Assembly: GCA_002682825.1 (NCBI GenBank)
Contig: NOKP01000044.1
Coordinates: forward strand, 1,291 to 65,290
Direction: 5' to 3'
Origin: Neonectria sp. B-13
Taxonomy: Eukaryota; Ascomycota; Sordariomycetes; Hypocreales; Nectriaceae
Length of the DNA stretch: 64,000 nucleotides
A model generated the notes under the pieces. It was not told the DNA's origin and did no database searches. It saw only the letters and a list, made by a program, of their open reading frames with translations. The translations under genes and the position numbers were made by a program. Below are positions 31,576 through 43,122 of the stretch, in pieces. Positions within the stretch are counted from its first letter, which is position 1, and each line of letters begins with the position of its first letter.

Positions 31576-33418
31576 GACGGCAACTTGATTGCTTCAGCGT
31601 TGCTCAGTAATCCCAAGAGGTAGCGAGGCTCTGAACACTTGATAAATGTGATTAGTTACAACTTTTCAATATAAAAAGATTAGTAGTGGACGAAGTTCAG
31701 CACATTTTAAGCGTTGATTAGTAAATAATTGTTTACCATTAGACGGGCGCATTTGAGCATTACTACTAATAACCTAATACAAAATTATAAAGAACTCGAT
31801 ATAAAGTTCTTTCAAAATCCTATATTAACTAAAAGTGTACTGTGATTGTTTTCAGCGGGCCAGTGAGAGTGATAGCGCTGAACGATGCGCTAGTGGACAG
31901 TGCTGGACAATGCGGCGGCTGGAGGGCAGCGGTGCAGTGATGGTGATAGCGCCAGGCGAGGCGATGGCCCAGTAGACAGCGGGATAGTGATGGTAGACAG
32001 TGCTGTGGATGTTTAACTATCGCGCTCTCGCTAAACGGATGGAGATTTTGGGACCATACTCTGCTCAGCATAGTGTCCCTCTAGAGCCTTATCTCATACG
32101 AAGGCTAGGGTAGTTGAAATGCCTTGTCCAATACTGTTCTAGTGAAAGATTACAGTGTCTCACTCACTACTCTGGCTCAGGAGAGAGATCATTCTCCCGT
32201 CGGCTAAGATTGAGTTGTGAAATCTTCCGTTTGTGTGAAGGGTTTCGTGTTCCCTTTGAGACCCGAGCCTGGGATCTCGTACATAGTCTGGTCAAAAATA
32301 AGTTCCCTGGTTTTATCCATTCAACTCATATCTGTGTGGCCCATATCACACATAGATACTATGAAAGCCAAGGATACTATTGTAAGGCTTAGTAGTGATG
32401 AACTCCGTGTCGCTAAAGCGGTCACGGTCTTCTGGAAGAGCTATAGGCGCTGAGAAGCTGAGAGCAGATACGACAGAAGGCTCAGTCGTTGTACATAATG
32501 TGGTTGGCTATACAGTGCGAATAGAAGGTATGATTGCAGGGGCGGAAATTGATGGATAGTTTAGGGTACGCACCCGAGCTTGATTCGGCTTCGAATTCGA
32601 AAGCATTGGCCGAATTTACCAAAATCCTTTTGCTAGTTGGAGGAACTGTCCATCAGCCTCACTTTCGGTGAGCCTTGGCAGTGGTACGCTGCAGGAACAG
32701 GAGCAGACGAAGATCTGGAAACACAGGGACCTCGATCGCGCGTCTACGAGATGTCTATCGTCACAGGGTTGGTAACAGCTCGTTAATGCATGTCAAAATT
32801 TTCACATGCGAGTAGAATAAATAGGTAGTGTTGGAGATGACTACTCAGAGGTGGAATGCAGGCTCTACTATCATTTACTTTAGTGCAACACGTAGGAGAT
32901 TGTCTATCTAGACCGAGTCTGCCCAGTCCATCAACTTTTCCCAAACAAGGTCCTCATCGTGCAGTACTTTGCCTTTCCCCGGACTGCAACCAAGAGACAG
33001 ATGTATTGCAGGGTACTGCAGTGATTGCGGGGAAAACTTGTCTAAATGCAGTACTGAGTAGGTCGGGGGTTTTTCCTAGAACGGCTAATGTCGCATTGTA
33101 TGCCGATCCCATAACTGCTGATAACATTCGGCAGTTTTGTTACAGTCCATGATTGGTTCGTGTCAAGCTTCTCCTCTCCATCTGACGACATGATATATGA
33201 AAGTGGGCGGATGCGACCCGGAAGATCTTACCCTCGGCGAACGATATTGAACACCTCGCGCATACAAATGACCAAGACATTCTCTCCTAATTTCATGAAA
33301 TGTACCATACTTGATTGAGTCTACATATTCACCTTCGCAGTTTTCTCGCCCTAGTGCAGCCGACAGTGGAACATTCAACATTCAACCCGTTTCTTCACAC
33401 ACCGCTGTCAAATATATC
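31576..33418. other. Intergenic, 1.84 kb, no gene seen
   Basis: The first 250 bp are AT-rich. Bases 31,855-32,010 contain loosely repeated words (GGACAGTGCTGGACAATGCG, GTAGACAGCGGGATAGTGA), a decayed minisatellite. The last few hundred bases are the promoter side of the transporter. Frames of up to 98 codons here show no family signal. Confidence 0.45.
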
Positions 33419-35187
33419 ATGGAGACAGAAAAGGCGTCCGCCGAGCTAGAGGAGGCCAAGACTATGAGTGTCGGCGCTGCAACCTCCCCATCTGACCTCG
33501 GCATCTGGACAGAGCGCTTCAATAGCCAGAGTCAAGAATGGCGAAACGACTTCGACAAGAAACTACTCAGGAAGGTTGACTTACGCCTCATGCCCACCCT
33601 CGTCATCATGTACCTCCTCAACTTCCTCGATCGCTCCAACCTCGCTCAGGCACGCCAAGGAACTCTAGAGGAAGATCTCAAAATGTCAGGCACCGACTTC
33701 AACTTAGCCACCTCCATCTTCTTCGTCGGCTATCTCCTCATGCAGCTCCCGTCCAATCTGGTGTTGACCCGTCTGCGGCCGTCTCTCTATCTTAGTGCGT
33801 CATGTTGCCTGTGGGGAGTCGTTTCGACCTGCAATGCTGGTGCGCACACTTTTACGCATCTCGTCCTCATTCGTTTCTTTCTTGGTTTTGTGGAGGCTCC
33901 ATTCTTCCCCGGGGCCGTGTTTCTCATGAGTTCGTGGTACACACGCGCTGAGCTTACCCGCCGCATTGCCTGGCTCTACGCTGGAAATGCATTAGCAAAC
34001 ATGTTTGGCGGATTGCTGGGTGCGGCAATTTTAGGAGGTCTTGAAGGGGCTCAGAATATCAAAGGATGGAGATGGCTGTTCATCATCGTGAGTTTTCTTA
34101 TCCTAGCAACCAAACCGGCTCAGGTTTAAGATACGGATGCTTGAACTCACAGAACAAAACTCCCATAGGAAGGCGTGATCGCAATTGTTTTCTCTATTCT
34201 AGCTGCCTTCATTCTCCCCAACTATCCTCACACGACGAAATGGCTATCCGAGGAGGAAAGCGCGTTCGCCGCGTGGAGGCTGAGTCGGGATATCAATGAG
34301 CTTGATACTTATGGGGAACAGACTGTCTGGGATGGCGTTAAGCTGGCAGTCTGTGACTACCGCTTGTATGCCTTCATTCTCATGCAGCATGTGAGCCTAC
34401 TCTCCCAGACGTTCCAGTACTTCTTCCCGACCATTGTGGGCACACTTGGTTATGGCAAAATCGCTACGCTATGGCTTACAGCTCCAGCTTGGGTATGTAG
34501 TTCCTTAAGTCAAGTATTGGCCTATGAGTTGTTGTGATTGTGTGTTTACTGACAACATGTGTTACGGCGATAGTTTGCAACCTTCCTCCTCTCAATCTGC
34601 GTTACCTTGAGTTCGGCTAGGACAAACGACAGATCATTGCACATCATCTGTCTCATGCTTGTGGCAGCCGTTGGTAACGCCATCGCAGCGGGAACCACAG
34701 TTGTTGGAGTACGTTTCTTCGCCATGTTTCTCATGCCAATGGGTGCCGTATCTTCCTGTGAGTGAATGCACCATGGTCACGCATCTTGATGTGTTTTATC
34801 ATATGAGACACTAACTGATGGTTATTTGCGTCCTCTTCAGACCAAATCATTGTCTCGTGGGTGGCGAATTCCTTTCCCCGTCCACTTGTCAAACGCTCAG
34901 CCGCCATTGCCATTTGCAACATGATTGGCAACACTGCAACTATATACGGAGCATACATGTACCCCAGTAGCGACGGTCCACAATATAAACCCGGGGGTAG
35001 TGCTAATGCGACAGTCTGCGTGGTCGTTGCTCTGCTCGCACTCTTATTGCGCTACCTCCATAAATGGGAAAACAAGAAGCTCGAACGGGTTGAGAAAGAG
35101 ACAGCAGAGGCAGGAGAAGAAGGTAAAAAGGTAGCCGTGGGGCCAACTCATGGACTTAGGCGCCCAGGATTCAGATACGTCGTTTGA
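33419..35187 (+). CDS. MFS transporter, anion:cation symporter (allantoate/nicotinate permease-like)
   Basis: Four exons: 33419-34087, 34169-34492, 34574-34757, 34841-35187; introns 81, 81 and 83 nt; 507 residues. The first helix ends YLLNFLDRSNLAQAR, the Dal5/Tna1-family hallmark, and the A-like loop RLRPSLYL and FVEAPFFPGAVFLMSSWY (helix 5) also fit. Twelve membrane segments are expected. The C-terminus (KWENKKLERVEKETAEAG) is charged and cytosolic. The family moves organic anions such as allantoate, nicotinate or dipeptides with H+ across the plasma membrane; the substrate is not set by sequence. An in-frame ATG at 33,311 would add 36 hydrophilic residues; 33,419 fits relatives better. Confidence 0.88.
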
Positions 35188-37212
35188 GCTATGATACCAT
35201 CTAGATTCTCTACCATGATTATCAGAGTCGTGCTATTCGAGCTACACGGTTGCTCTGTTCATATCAGCATCACAAAGAGAACGCAAGAAATAAGGGCCAT
35301 GTCTACTTCAACGCTACTCAAGTAATACAATATCATGCCCTCGAAATGACAGCTTACTCCCTTGTCCCTCGGTCCTGAAAAGATTCGACTTACGACGCTC
35401 GGAACAATGCCGTTCAGATGCCCGAGATTCGCGGAGGTTCAACTCGGTCCAAATGTATAAGCAGCCCTCACGATACTGGATAATGGATTTTGCATTAGCA
35501 GTCTCCGGCAATCATGGTGGCATTCTTTATTTCGGCGACTATCCTTGGTACCAGACAGGATGCGCATTGTACCACACTCCATCGACACAACGGCCAGATG
35601 GCATTTGACCACCATACGAAACGGAAGAGAGTGAAATATTTGATTCGAGTAGATATTTAAACATCTGGTGAAGCCCAATTTTGCCATAGTAGTCCTTGTC
35701 ATTGTCACCTTTGAACAGCGAGCCTGGCACACTGCAGGAGCAAAGCGATTGGTATCGCAGGCCTTGGCGTCATAATTCGCGCAGCCAAGTATCCTCTCAG
35801 TTTCTTCAGCGCCGCCTTTCTTGGAAACGCCAAGCTGGAAGCTGCCTTTACCCTTTCGGTACGGTAAGTTTGCTACTTGGCGTGGCGCAGCAGGCTGCCG
35901 TTTGACAAAAGTTATAACCATGACGGGGAGACTGAAGTGATCTGAGGGAAACTATAGATCCAATCCGTTATCAACCATCATCAAAGTGGCTTCATTTACC
36001 GTTGCGCCCTTCACCTTCTCAGCCTTCAAGAATATGTCTATTGCTTCGATCGACTTCTACGAGGTTGCACCACAATTCAATGACCATCCCAGCGCCATGG
36101 AAACCGATGGACATCGACTCATAACAGTAACAAGCCGTATCTTTCTCGATTGAATGCGTCAACTGCCTCATTTTCACAAATCTTACCGGTGAATATGGCG
36201 ATGCCTAACTCCAGATACAGGATCAGGACGACGGTCCCTTATTTCGATGTCATGAACCTTGCTCTCAGCAAGAAGAGACCGTTTCATGATGCTACATGCC
36301 ATTCTATTTTCCTTTCCTTTCTTTTCTTTTCTTCTCTTGAAAGCATGGAAGGCTCTTTCGAGTCAAAATTGGTTCCGCTTGCTTCACGCTTACGCTAGCA
36401 CCGTGAGTAGCATTGACCATTAGGATCCAGGACAGCAGCTCTTTTTCGGACAGTTGGGAGACCTTCTTGAACTTTATTATGTCGCACGTTACTCGACCTA
36501 TGAACCTACTTGCTTTTCCGGACTTCCTAGGCCCAACTCTCTCGGACTGAATTATGACTAGCGATGGAATACCTGGTAAAACCGCAATAGCCTTAACGAG
36601 ACATAGAAACCTAGGCCTGCTCGAGATTTTGTCTTAAAATGCTAGTGCTAACTAATACCGAGTCTGATGTCTGATTTTCTTCCACTGAGAAGAAGCAACG
36701 CGTGGACAGTGCATGCAAAGTGTGGAAACCCCACGCCGAACAAACGCGCTTATCCTAGATGTTGAAAAGGGGAAATTGAGATGGGGATTGCTTTACTGGG
36801 TATAGAAACGGATTGAAAGAAAGAAGGAGAAGCTTGGCTAATTAAATTTAATAGCACAGAATGAAACAAAATAACGATTTTGTGTTCCAGTATCATATAA
36901 TGCGGCTTCTGGAAGCTCATGAAGGAAGAACTTTCCAAGTTTGCGGTCTACAAACGCTAATAGGTCTTTTACCGATAGTTCACTAAGCGAGGCGTAAACG
37001 TGATGTAGTCCTAGAACGGGGTTCTAATTAAGAGAACAGCCTAGTCGAATTGGGAGTTCTCCGCGCCGATCCGTCCCCTCACCTCCTCAAGCCCCCTCTT
37101 ACGGTCTTAGCTCCTCATCCTGCCTGATTTCAAACATCCTGCCATCATATTGCTCGGCTGTGGCAGTTTCCGCATAGCACATTGCTTGTAACTCTTTATA
37201 GTATGGGCTTCC
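35188..37212. other. Intergenic, 2 kb, unassigned frames only
   Basis: Two overlapping minus-strand frames (35439-35921 and 35539-35730) contain segments such as DNDKDYYGKIGLHQMFKYLL and MPSGRCVDGVWYNAHPVWYQ that look protein-like; they may be exons of a decayed secreted protein but no family was recognised. A pyrimidine tract lies near 36,310-36,340. Confidence 0.35.
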
Positions 37213-38263
37213 ATGCTCGCTGCAGCGCGAAAGAAACTCATATCTGCCAGTAGGATGCAAGCCACTGGGCCATCAAGGAAATCCAGCAAGAAGAGGGTCC
37301 GGAAGTTCACTTCTGATGATCGGGCGGCTCATCGACTCTTCGAGAAGAGCCGTCGGGAAGCCTTTAAGGAGAGGTTAAATGCAGGTCACTTCCGATCACA
37401 CTGGCATCCTATCTAAATACTGACAGCCATTTCAGGACCTCGCTGGCCAGATTCCGGCGCTCGCCGAGTGCGATCCACAGCGCCTCTCAAAACACATTGT
37501 CGTTGAAGAGAGCATCACTCGCTGCCAGACTCTGCATCAGACATGTCTTGGTGCGCTTGGAGACATTCGGGCATTGCTTCAAGAACGCGACGAGATCCTG
37601 ACAGAGGTGAACACCCGTCGCCAGTTGGAGGGCGCGCCACTCCGATCGCCAAAGGCGGTTCCCCTCTATCTCGATGACCTTGTGGAGTTGGAGAAGGAAG
37701 CAAAATTACCAGCAGAACCAGGCGCATTTCGGCAACCCGAGACCAACCAGACTACGAGTTGTAGTCCCGATGATGAAGGGACTGATAGGCAATATCACAG
37801 TAATGACGATGAGGCTATCAGTAGTACTCAGGACGCAAACCAAGGGTTAGCGACAGGATTGACCACGTCAGTACCTATGCCATCGACCGCTCCACTGTTT
37901 CTGGGCCCTGAGTCAAGTAACGAATGTATGTCTGTGGATTTGGGCTGGAGCTTAGCGAACGATGATTCCATTCCGGAATCTTACTCCAACACTATACCAC
38001 CAGGAAGCCTGCGCCCAACTCAAGATGCGTCGGGCATCAACGAGTTTGTCCCCGGGGTGTTCCCAATCCCATACGCTGAGCCTTTCGACTTGATGGATTC
38101 AGGAAATGTATTGCCTTGTCAAAATTTCACGTTCTACAACGTGGAAACAATGGCTTTTCAGCTTGAACCCGGAGTCGCAAATGCCCGGGTCGAAGATGTT
38201 GTATCTATCCCACTGGGGTACATTCCCGATAGCGAAAGACACCTGGGCGCTGGAATCAGCTAG
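37213..38263 (+). CDS. bHLH transcription factor with a GC-AG intron
   Basis: Exon 1 is 37213-37380, exon 2 is 37436-38263; 331 residues. Basic region and helix 1 read RAAHRLFEKSRREAFKERLN (residues 37-56, with the H-x3-E-x2-R-R pattern for E-box contact); helix 1 continues in exon 2 as DLAGQIPAL, then loop and helix 2 (RLSKHIVVEESITRCQTLH), then a coiled part (LLQERDEILTEVNTR). Only a GC donor (GCAGGT at 37,381) with CAG at 37,433-37,435 keeps the domain in phase; all GT donors nearby shift the frame. The 55 nt intron has a good branch site (TACTGACAG). The C-terminal 180 residues are low-complexity, acidic/proline, typical of activation regions. Target genes are unknown. Confidence 0.75.
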
Positions 38264-38378
38264 AAAAAGAACCGAGAGTGGGTTTGGATCACTAACGGGG
38301 GTTGAGAGCAATGCATTCATGCGACCTAGTTACACTACTATCCTTCGATCAATTCGTGGCGATCTTGGCCAGACAAAG

Positions 38379-39701
38379 TTAAATCAAGCTCAGAACCTCT
38401 TCCACCTTGACCTTGCTACGTTCCTCACCGCCAGTAAAAAGCTTCAACGCGTCCCCCAGTCGAGCAGTTGTCACAGGGTCTGCCTCAATGGCCTTCTGCA
38501 AAGCCTCGCCGCCATTGGCGAGGTAGTCAACGTCAGTCGAAGCGAGCTTGCCATCCCACCCAGCTGCCGCAAGAGGATCAATGTTGGCAAGCTTCTTGAG
38601 ACGCTCAGGGCATGGTCCGGCGTCCTTGTATACATCAACAGGCTTGGGAACATGGGCGCCGGGCTGTTTGCTGCCATCCCACGGCAGCTTCGCGAGTTCG
38701 TTCAAAACAGTGTGGGAGATGGTGGCAGAGTGGCAACCCATTTCTCCTGCTGCCATTGCCTCCTGAACCGTGATGAAACTGGAAAGGGTTATTGGCGATT
38801 CCATTGTCAAAGTGATGAAGAGCCTACCTGGCATTTTTCACCAACGGCTGCGCCTTTCCGGTTTGTTTGTACAGCCGCTTGTATGTATCGATGATTTGGA
38901 CGATACGAGCTGACATGGGGTGCTCCGTTGCGGGATCTTTGACGTTGGGCCAAAGCTCAGGTTCGTCGTGCGCGCGAACCTCTTCATCGACTGTCAGCGG
39001 ATTCTCGAGTGGCTGTGTTTAGCGTAGCGGCTCACCGTTGTAGTACGGGCTGATGTACAACATCCCGGCTTGACTGCAAGCAATTGCCTGAGGAAGACTG
39101 AAGAGTGCAGTTCCAAGCGTAGGAATGCCCTCAGCTGAAAGAATCTTTGCGGCGTTCAAAGCTGGTCCAGTGGAAGGGATCTTGATACAGAAGCGATCTC
39201 GCCCAATACCCGCGAGGGCAAACTCACGGTCGTAAAGGCGAGCATGATCAAGGGTGTCTTGGAATTGGTAGGCCTTAGAGGGAAGTGTCTGGAGAAGGAC
39301 ACGGCCTCTGATTGAGTTGATGTTCTTCTTGCACATCAAGACAGCCTAGGTAATAATCTTGTCAGCACGGTTTCTCCAGGCTGAAGGGTGTTTGCCATGA
39401 AAACTGACCATGCGCGTGTAGATAGCTAGCCATCCCTGGTCCTTGAGCTCCTTTGCAGTTTCGAGGAACATGTCCCGGTTCGAGGCGTCTCCGAGTTGGA
39501 TGTCCACCCAGAGCTGGTTGCTGGTTTGGTCATGGGGCACGATGGGCATTCCCTTGATGTACTCAGGGTCCATCCAGTCGACGTCGACATTCACTGCATT
39601 TTGTCAGACGGAAAAATTACGAGGACATGTAGTAAAGAGAAGGGCGACTGACATTGCTCCTCGAGCTTGTCGAGCCATGTTATTGTGCCGATGCTTCCCA
39701 T
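38379..39701 (-). CDS. Transaldolase-like enzyme
   Basis: Five exons: 39701-39653, 39593-39409, 39345-39036, 38981-38828, 38778-38379; introns 49-63 nt; 365 residues. Transaldolases transfer a dihydroxyacetone unit between sugar phosphates in the cytosolic pentose phosphate pathway. The Schiff-base lysine is Lys133 in RFCIKIPSTGPAL; YISPYYNEVRAHDEPELW and MAAGEMGCHSATISHTVLNE are typical of the fungal subgroup that carries a C-terminal extension after the barrel. The last acceptor was chosen so that NASFITVQEAM continues the family pattern. It is transcribed away from the sugar transporter at 40,667 with 965 bp between starts. A TATAAAG lies at 39,836-39,842. Confidence 0.87.
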
Positions 39702-39835
39702 GGTGGATGATAGTGGAAAGGCTTGTATTGATTGGTTCTTGGTTGGTGACCGTTGGTGAAGAATTGCGTTAGAAATGGAACTTGGCTGCTTGTGACCTTC
39801 TAATCGCACAATGTGTTGGGCCAGGACTTCTCACA

Positions 39836-39842
39836 CTTTATA
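39836..39842 (-). promoter_or_regulatory. TATA box of the transaldolase gene
   Basis: TATAAAG on the minus strand, 135 bp before the start codon at 39,701. Confidence 0.4.
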
Positions 39843-40239
39843 CAAACTAATGCTTTCTCATTTTCATGTGATAGTTCTCACGGACGGTTGTAAACGTCAC
39901 TATCCTCCTCTGTAGTCTATGCCCTGCGTGTGTCAAGCCGCAAGACCACCTCGACATGCGTATGTAAATGATTCTCAGCCAATCAGGCTATATGGTCAGC
40001 TTGGCTACCGTCGGTGTGTTTGCGTCGTTCCCCGATGCCCCACCTCACGCTTCAAAGCGGGGAACTTGGTGAGGGTATCCTTAGCCGCCGACGAACCAGC
40101 CACTCGGATGCCAGTAATGAGATGTCCGGTAACTTGCTAGCCATCTTTGTCACTCGCTATTCTAAGGTTGGAAGTGAAGCCCGGCCTGATGATTCTGGAC
40201 ACACGCAGGGCATTCCCCACACGCTACTCACATGACCGA

Positions 40240-40376
40240 AGCCATGTGCAGGGAACCATGCTGCCGCGTTCCCTGCACAGGACCAAGTTCCGTGTATGCC
40301 CTGTACAGGACCTTGTTTCCGGTGCCCTGTACAGGACCTTTTGCCCTGTGCAGGCCGTTGTTCCCTGTGCAGGACC
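40240..40376. promoter_or_regulatory. Array of six CCTGNNCAGG-like palindromes
   Basis: CCCTGCACAGGACC (40271), CCCTGTACAGGACC (40299 and 40325), CCCTGTGCAGGCC (40344), CCCTGTGCAGGACC (40363) and an inverted copy around 40,245 (ATGTGCAGGGAACC). The core CCTGNNCAGG is dyad symmetric with a variable centre. Centre spacing of the five direct copies is 28, 26, 19 and 19 bp. The array lies in the promoter shared by the transaldolase and sugar transporter genes. Use as a regulator-binding array is inferred. Confidence 0.6.
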
Positions 40377-40472
40377 TCTCCACGTCATGTAGGATAACAT
40401 ACGGTTGGGTTTTGACAATCCATGCCTTGGACTAGCTGCAGTGGGCTTGGTGACAAGCCCTCGGTATTCTGT

Positions 40473-40535
40473 TACCCCGTGGGGCAGATCGTCTCTACCC
40501 CATGGGGGAGATCGTCTTTACCCCATAGTGAGCCC
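40473..40535. repeat. 23 bp tandem repeat, about 2.7 copies, with CCCCRTGGGG core
   Basis: TACCCCGTGGGGCAGATCGT (40473) and TACCCCATGGGGGAGATCGT (40496) are followed by a third start TACCCCATAG at 40,519; the period is exactly 23 bp. Each full unit holds a palindrome CCCCRTGGGG. The array ends about 20 bp upstream of the TATA box of the sugar transporter. Confidence 0.65.
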
Positions 40536-40554
40536 ACCCGCCCACTGCCCCAAT

Positions 40555-40562
40555 TATATAAG
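40555..40562 (+). promoter_or_regulatory. TATA box of the sugar transporter
   Basis: TATATAAG lies 105 bp upstream of the start codon at 40,667. Confidence 0.5.
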
Positions 40563-40666
40563 AGCCTCCAGAACCTCATTCGCACTTCCCACCAGATAAC
40601 ACCAACAGACCTTCTATCATCAGAGTCAATCCCCTCCGTCCATCGTGTTGAAGCACTGCTCCAGTC

Positions 40667-42744
40667 ATGTCTCGTGTGTCTGATCTCGAGGGAGATGCCA
40701 AGTCGGGGCTCGAGGCGACTCATGTTGAGCACACCGAGCAAGACTACACTCGCAACGTCAACGCCAGGTAGGAAACTTACCGCTCTCTATATGCCGAATC
40801 TCCCTCTGACCACACCTCAGAATTCGTAACCCTCTTATTGGGATTACAAAGGAGGACCTCAAGCTCCAGACCGACGCATTCTGCCAGGACCATGGCTTCC
40901 AGGGCAAGGAAAATATTTTCTATCGCGGCGCGCTCGCGGCCCAAAACCCCCAATCCTACGAAGAACTAGAAGACTTGACCGAAGAAGACAAGCACCTCCT
41001 TCAACGCGAAGTCACGCACAAGTGGCATTTGCCGCGTCAAATGTACTATGCCATCGCCATATGTTCCCTTGGGTCTGCGATTCAAGGCTGGGATAACACT
41101 GGTGCCAATGGCGCGAACCTGTCGTTTCCCGTCGAGTTTGGCATTCAGGACAATCACATGCTCGTCGGTGCCATCAACGCCGGTCCAACCCTGTTCGGTC
41201 TTCTTTCTGCCTGGGCAGCTGACCCCATCAACAACTTGCTGGGTCGTCGCGGGACTATCTTTTTGACGGGTCTTTTTGCCATCTTCCCGGTGCTTGCTCA
41301 AGGCTTCACCCAGAATTGGTGGGGCCTGATGCTCTGCCGGTTGTTCATGGGTATCGGCATGGGCATAAAGATCTCAACTATCCCCATCTACTGTGCTGAG
41401 GTTGCGCCCGCTGTTATTCGTGGCGGAATCGTCACCAGCTTTCAGCTCTGGGTTGCGTTTGGCATCTTCATCGGATTCTGCTCAAACTTGCTCTGGTTCC
41501 GCATTGGCGACCTCGCATGGAGATTTCAGTTGTCTGCTGCTTTTGCGCCTGCTATCCCTGTTGTCATCTTCATTTGGTGGTGTCCCGGTAAGTCGTCAAT
41601 GCAGTCGATATTTGAAGGTCAAGTCGGGTCAGCGTTAACAACGAGAAAACAGAATCCCCGAGATGGCACATGAAGAAGGGCCGCTTCCAGGATGCCTTCA
41701 AGTCATTTTGCCGTATCCGCAATAGCGAGACCATTGCAGCCCGTGACCTTTACTACGCATACCGACAGGTCCTAGAAGAAGAGGATGCTTTTGGCGGTCA
41801 GACTTTGGGAAGACGAATGCTGGATTTGGTCGTCGTCCCGCGCCTACGTCGTGCCACTGTCGCGAGTGCCTGGATCGTCATTAGTCAACAATTCTCTGGT
41901 AAGGACACGTACTATGAACACGATGCACAGCTCAGACCTGACTCCTCTCTTAGGCATCAACATCATGGCCTTTTACTCCTCAACAATCTTCGAACAAGCT
42001 GGATACTCTCCTAAACAATGCCTACTAGCGTCCATGGGGTTTGGCCTTGTGATGTTCGTCTTCGCATTCCCAGCTGTTTACATGATGGACACGTTTGGCC
42101 GCCGGAATCTGCTTTTGATCACTTTTCCGAATATGGCCTGGTGCCTTCTGGCTGCTGGTTTGTGTTTCTTGATTGACGATAGCGTCGGAGCGAGAGTACC
42201 GTTGATTGCCTTCTTCATCTACCTTTTTACAGCCATGTACGGGCCTGGTATGTTGTGCCCAGCTAACCCCGCTGGAGCGACTCGCGGCTGACAATGGCAC
42301 TAGGTATCGGCCCTCTGCCCTCCATCTACTTCTCAGAGTCTTTCCCTCTGTCGCACCGAGAAATTGGGGCTGCTTTCACCATTTGTGTGAACAATGCAGT
42401 TGGCAGCGCGCTGACCCTCAGCTTCCCGTCGCTATTAGCCGCTATCGGGCCCACTGGAGCATTTGGATTCTATGCTGGCCTTAATCTGCTTGCTTTCTTA
42501 GTGATCTTTTTCATCATACCCGAAACAAAGTGAGTAAATGATCAACGTTGCATGAGCTGGTTGACGCAACTGACAGACTGGGAAAAGGCAGCGAACCCTT
42601 GAGGAACTGGACTACATTTTTGGCGTCCCGACACGAAGACACGCTGCCTATCAAGTACGCACCTGGCTTCCTTGGTGGATTCAACGCTACGTTCTCTTCC
42701 AAAAGGACGCAAAGCTGGAGTCTCTATATCAGCTTGACTCCTAA
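40667..42744 (+). CDS. MFS sugar (or quinate/polyol) transporter
   Basis: Six exons: 40667-40767, 40821-41587, 41653-41898, 41954-42247, 42304-42529, 42588-42744; introns 53-65 nt; 596 residues. Sugar-porter signatures are present: NLLGRRG (helix 2-3 loop), CPESPRW after helix 6, [20 protein letters not shown] in helix 7, DTFGRRN, and [15 protein letters not shown] after helix 12. The last acceptor (GGGAAAAG at 42,587) was chosen because it restores PETKQRTLEE; the nearer CAG breaks the frame. A long N-terminal extension (about 110 residues) is usual for this branch. It imports a sugar or related compound with H+ at the plasma membrane. It pairs divergently with the transaldolase. Confidence 0.87.
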
Positions 42745-43122
42745 TCTGAGGTCACATCAGCTCAATGAGTTCACAGTGCGGTGTCTGTCAATTCGACCCC
42801 TTTTCTATTTGTTGTTCTTTGTGTATTGTATTATTGAATATCAGTCTCTTTGAGCATTGTATCTCGTCTCCCGTCTTGTGAACAGATCTGTTTCAGTTGT
42901 TGATCTTCCTGTCTCATCAAGCTATTCCAAGCATTCGTCTACTTCGTCACATTTCACGTTGCCATCGGTTGTGACTGTGCAACAAGAAACTCTAGTTGCT
43001 CCGCTGACAAAACTACTTTCCATATTCTTTAATCTGCGATGAAACTGTCTGTTTAACCAATGACATTATTTACACCACAGCCAACATTGAAAAGTATTGC
43101 GCACCCCGTTTCCGCCAAACAA
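42745..43122. other. Short convergent intergenic region
   Basis: Between the transporter stop and the pectinase stop; 3' ends of both transcripts. Nothing else seen. Confidence 0.5.

Noticed and set aside
40240..40376. CRISPR-like reading of the spaced repeats
   Set aside because: Repeats are short dyads with 5-14 bp between them in a fungal promoter; no leader, no cas genes, wrong spacing.
42530..42576. Nearer CAG acceptor for the last intron of the sugar transporter
   Set aside because: It puts the tail in a frame without family likeness; the acceptor 11 bases later restores [15 protein letters not shown].
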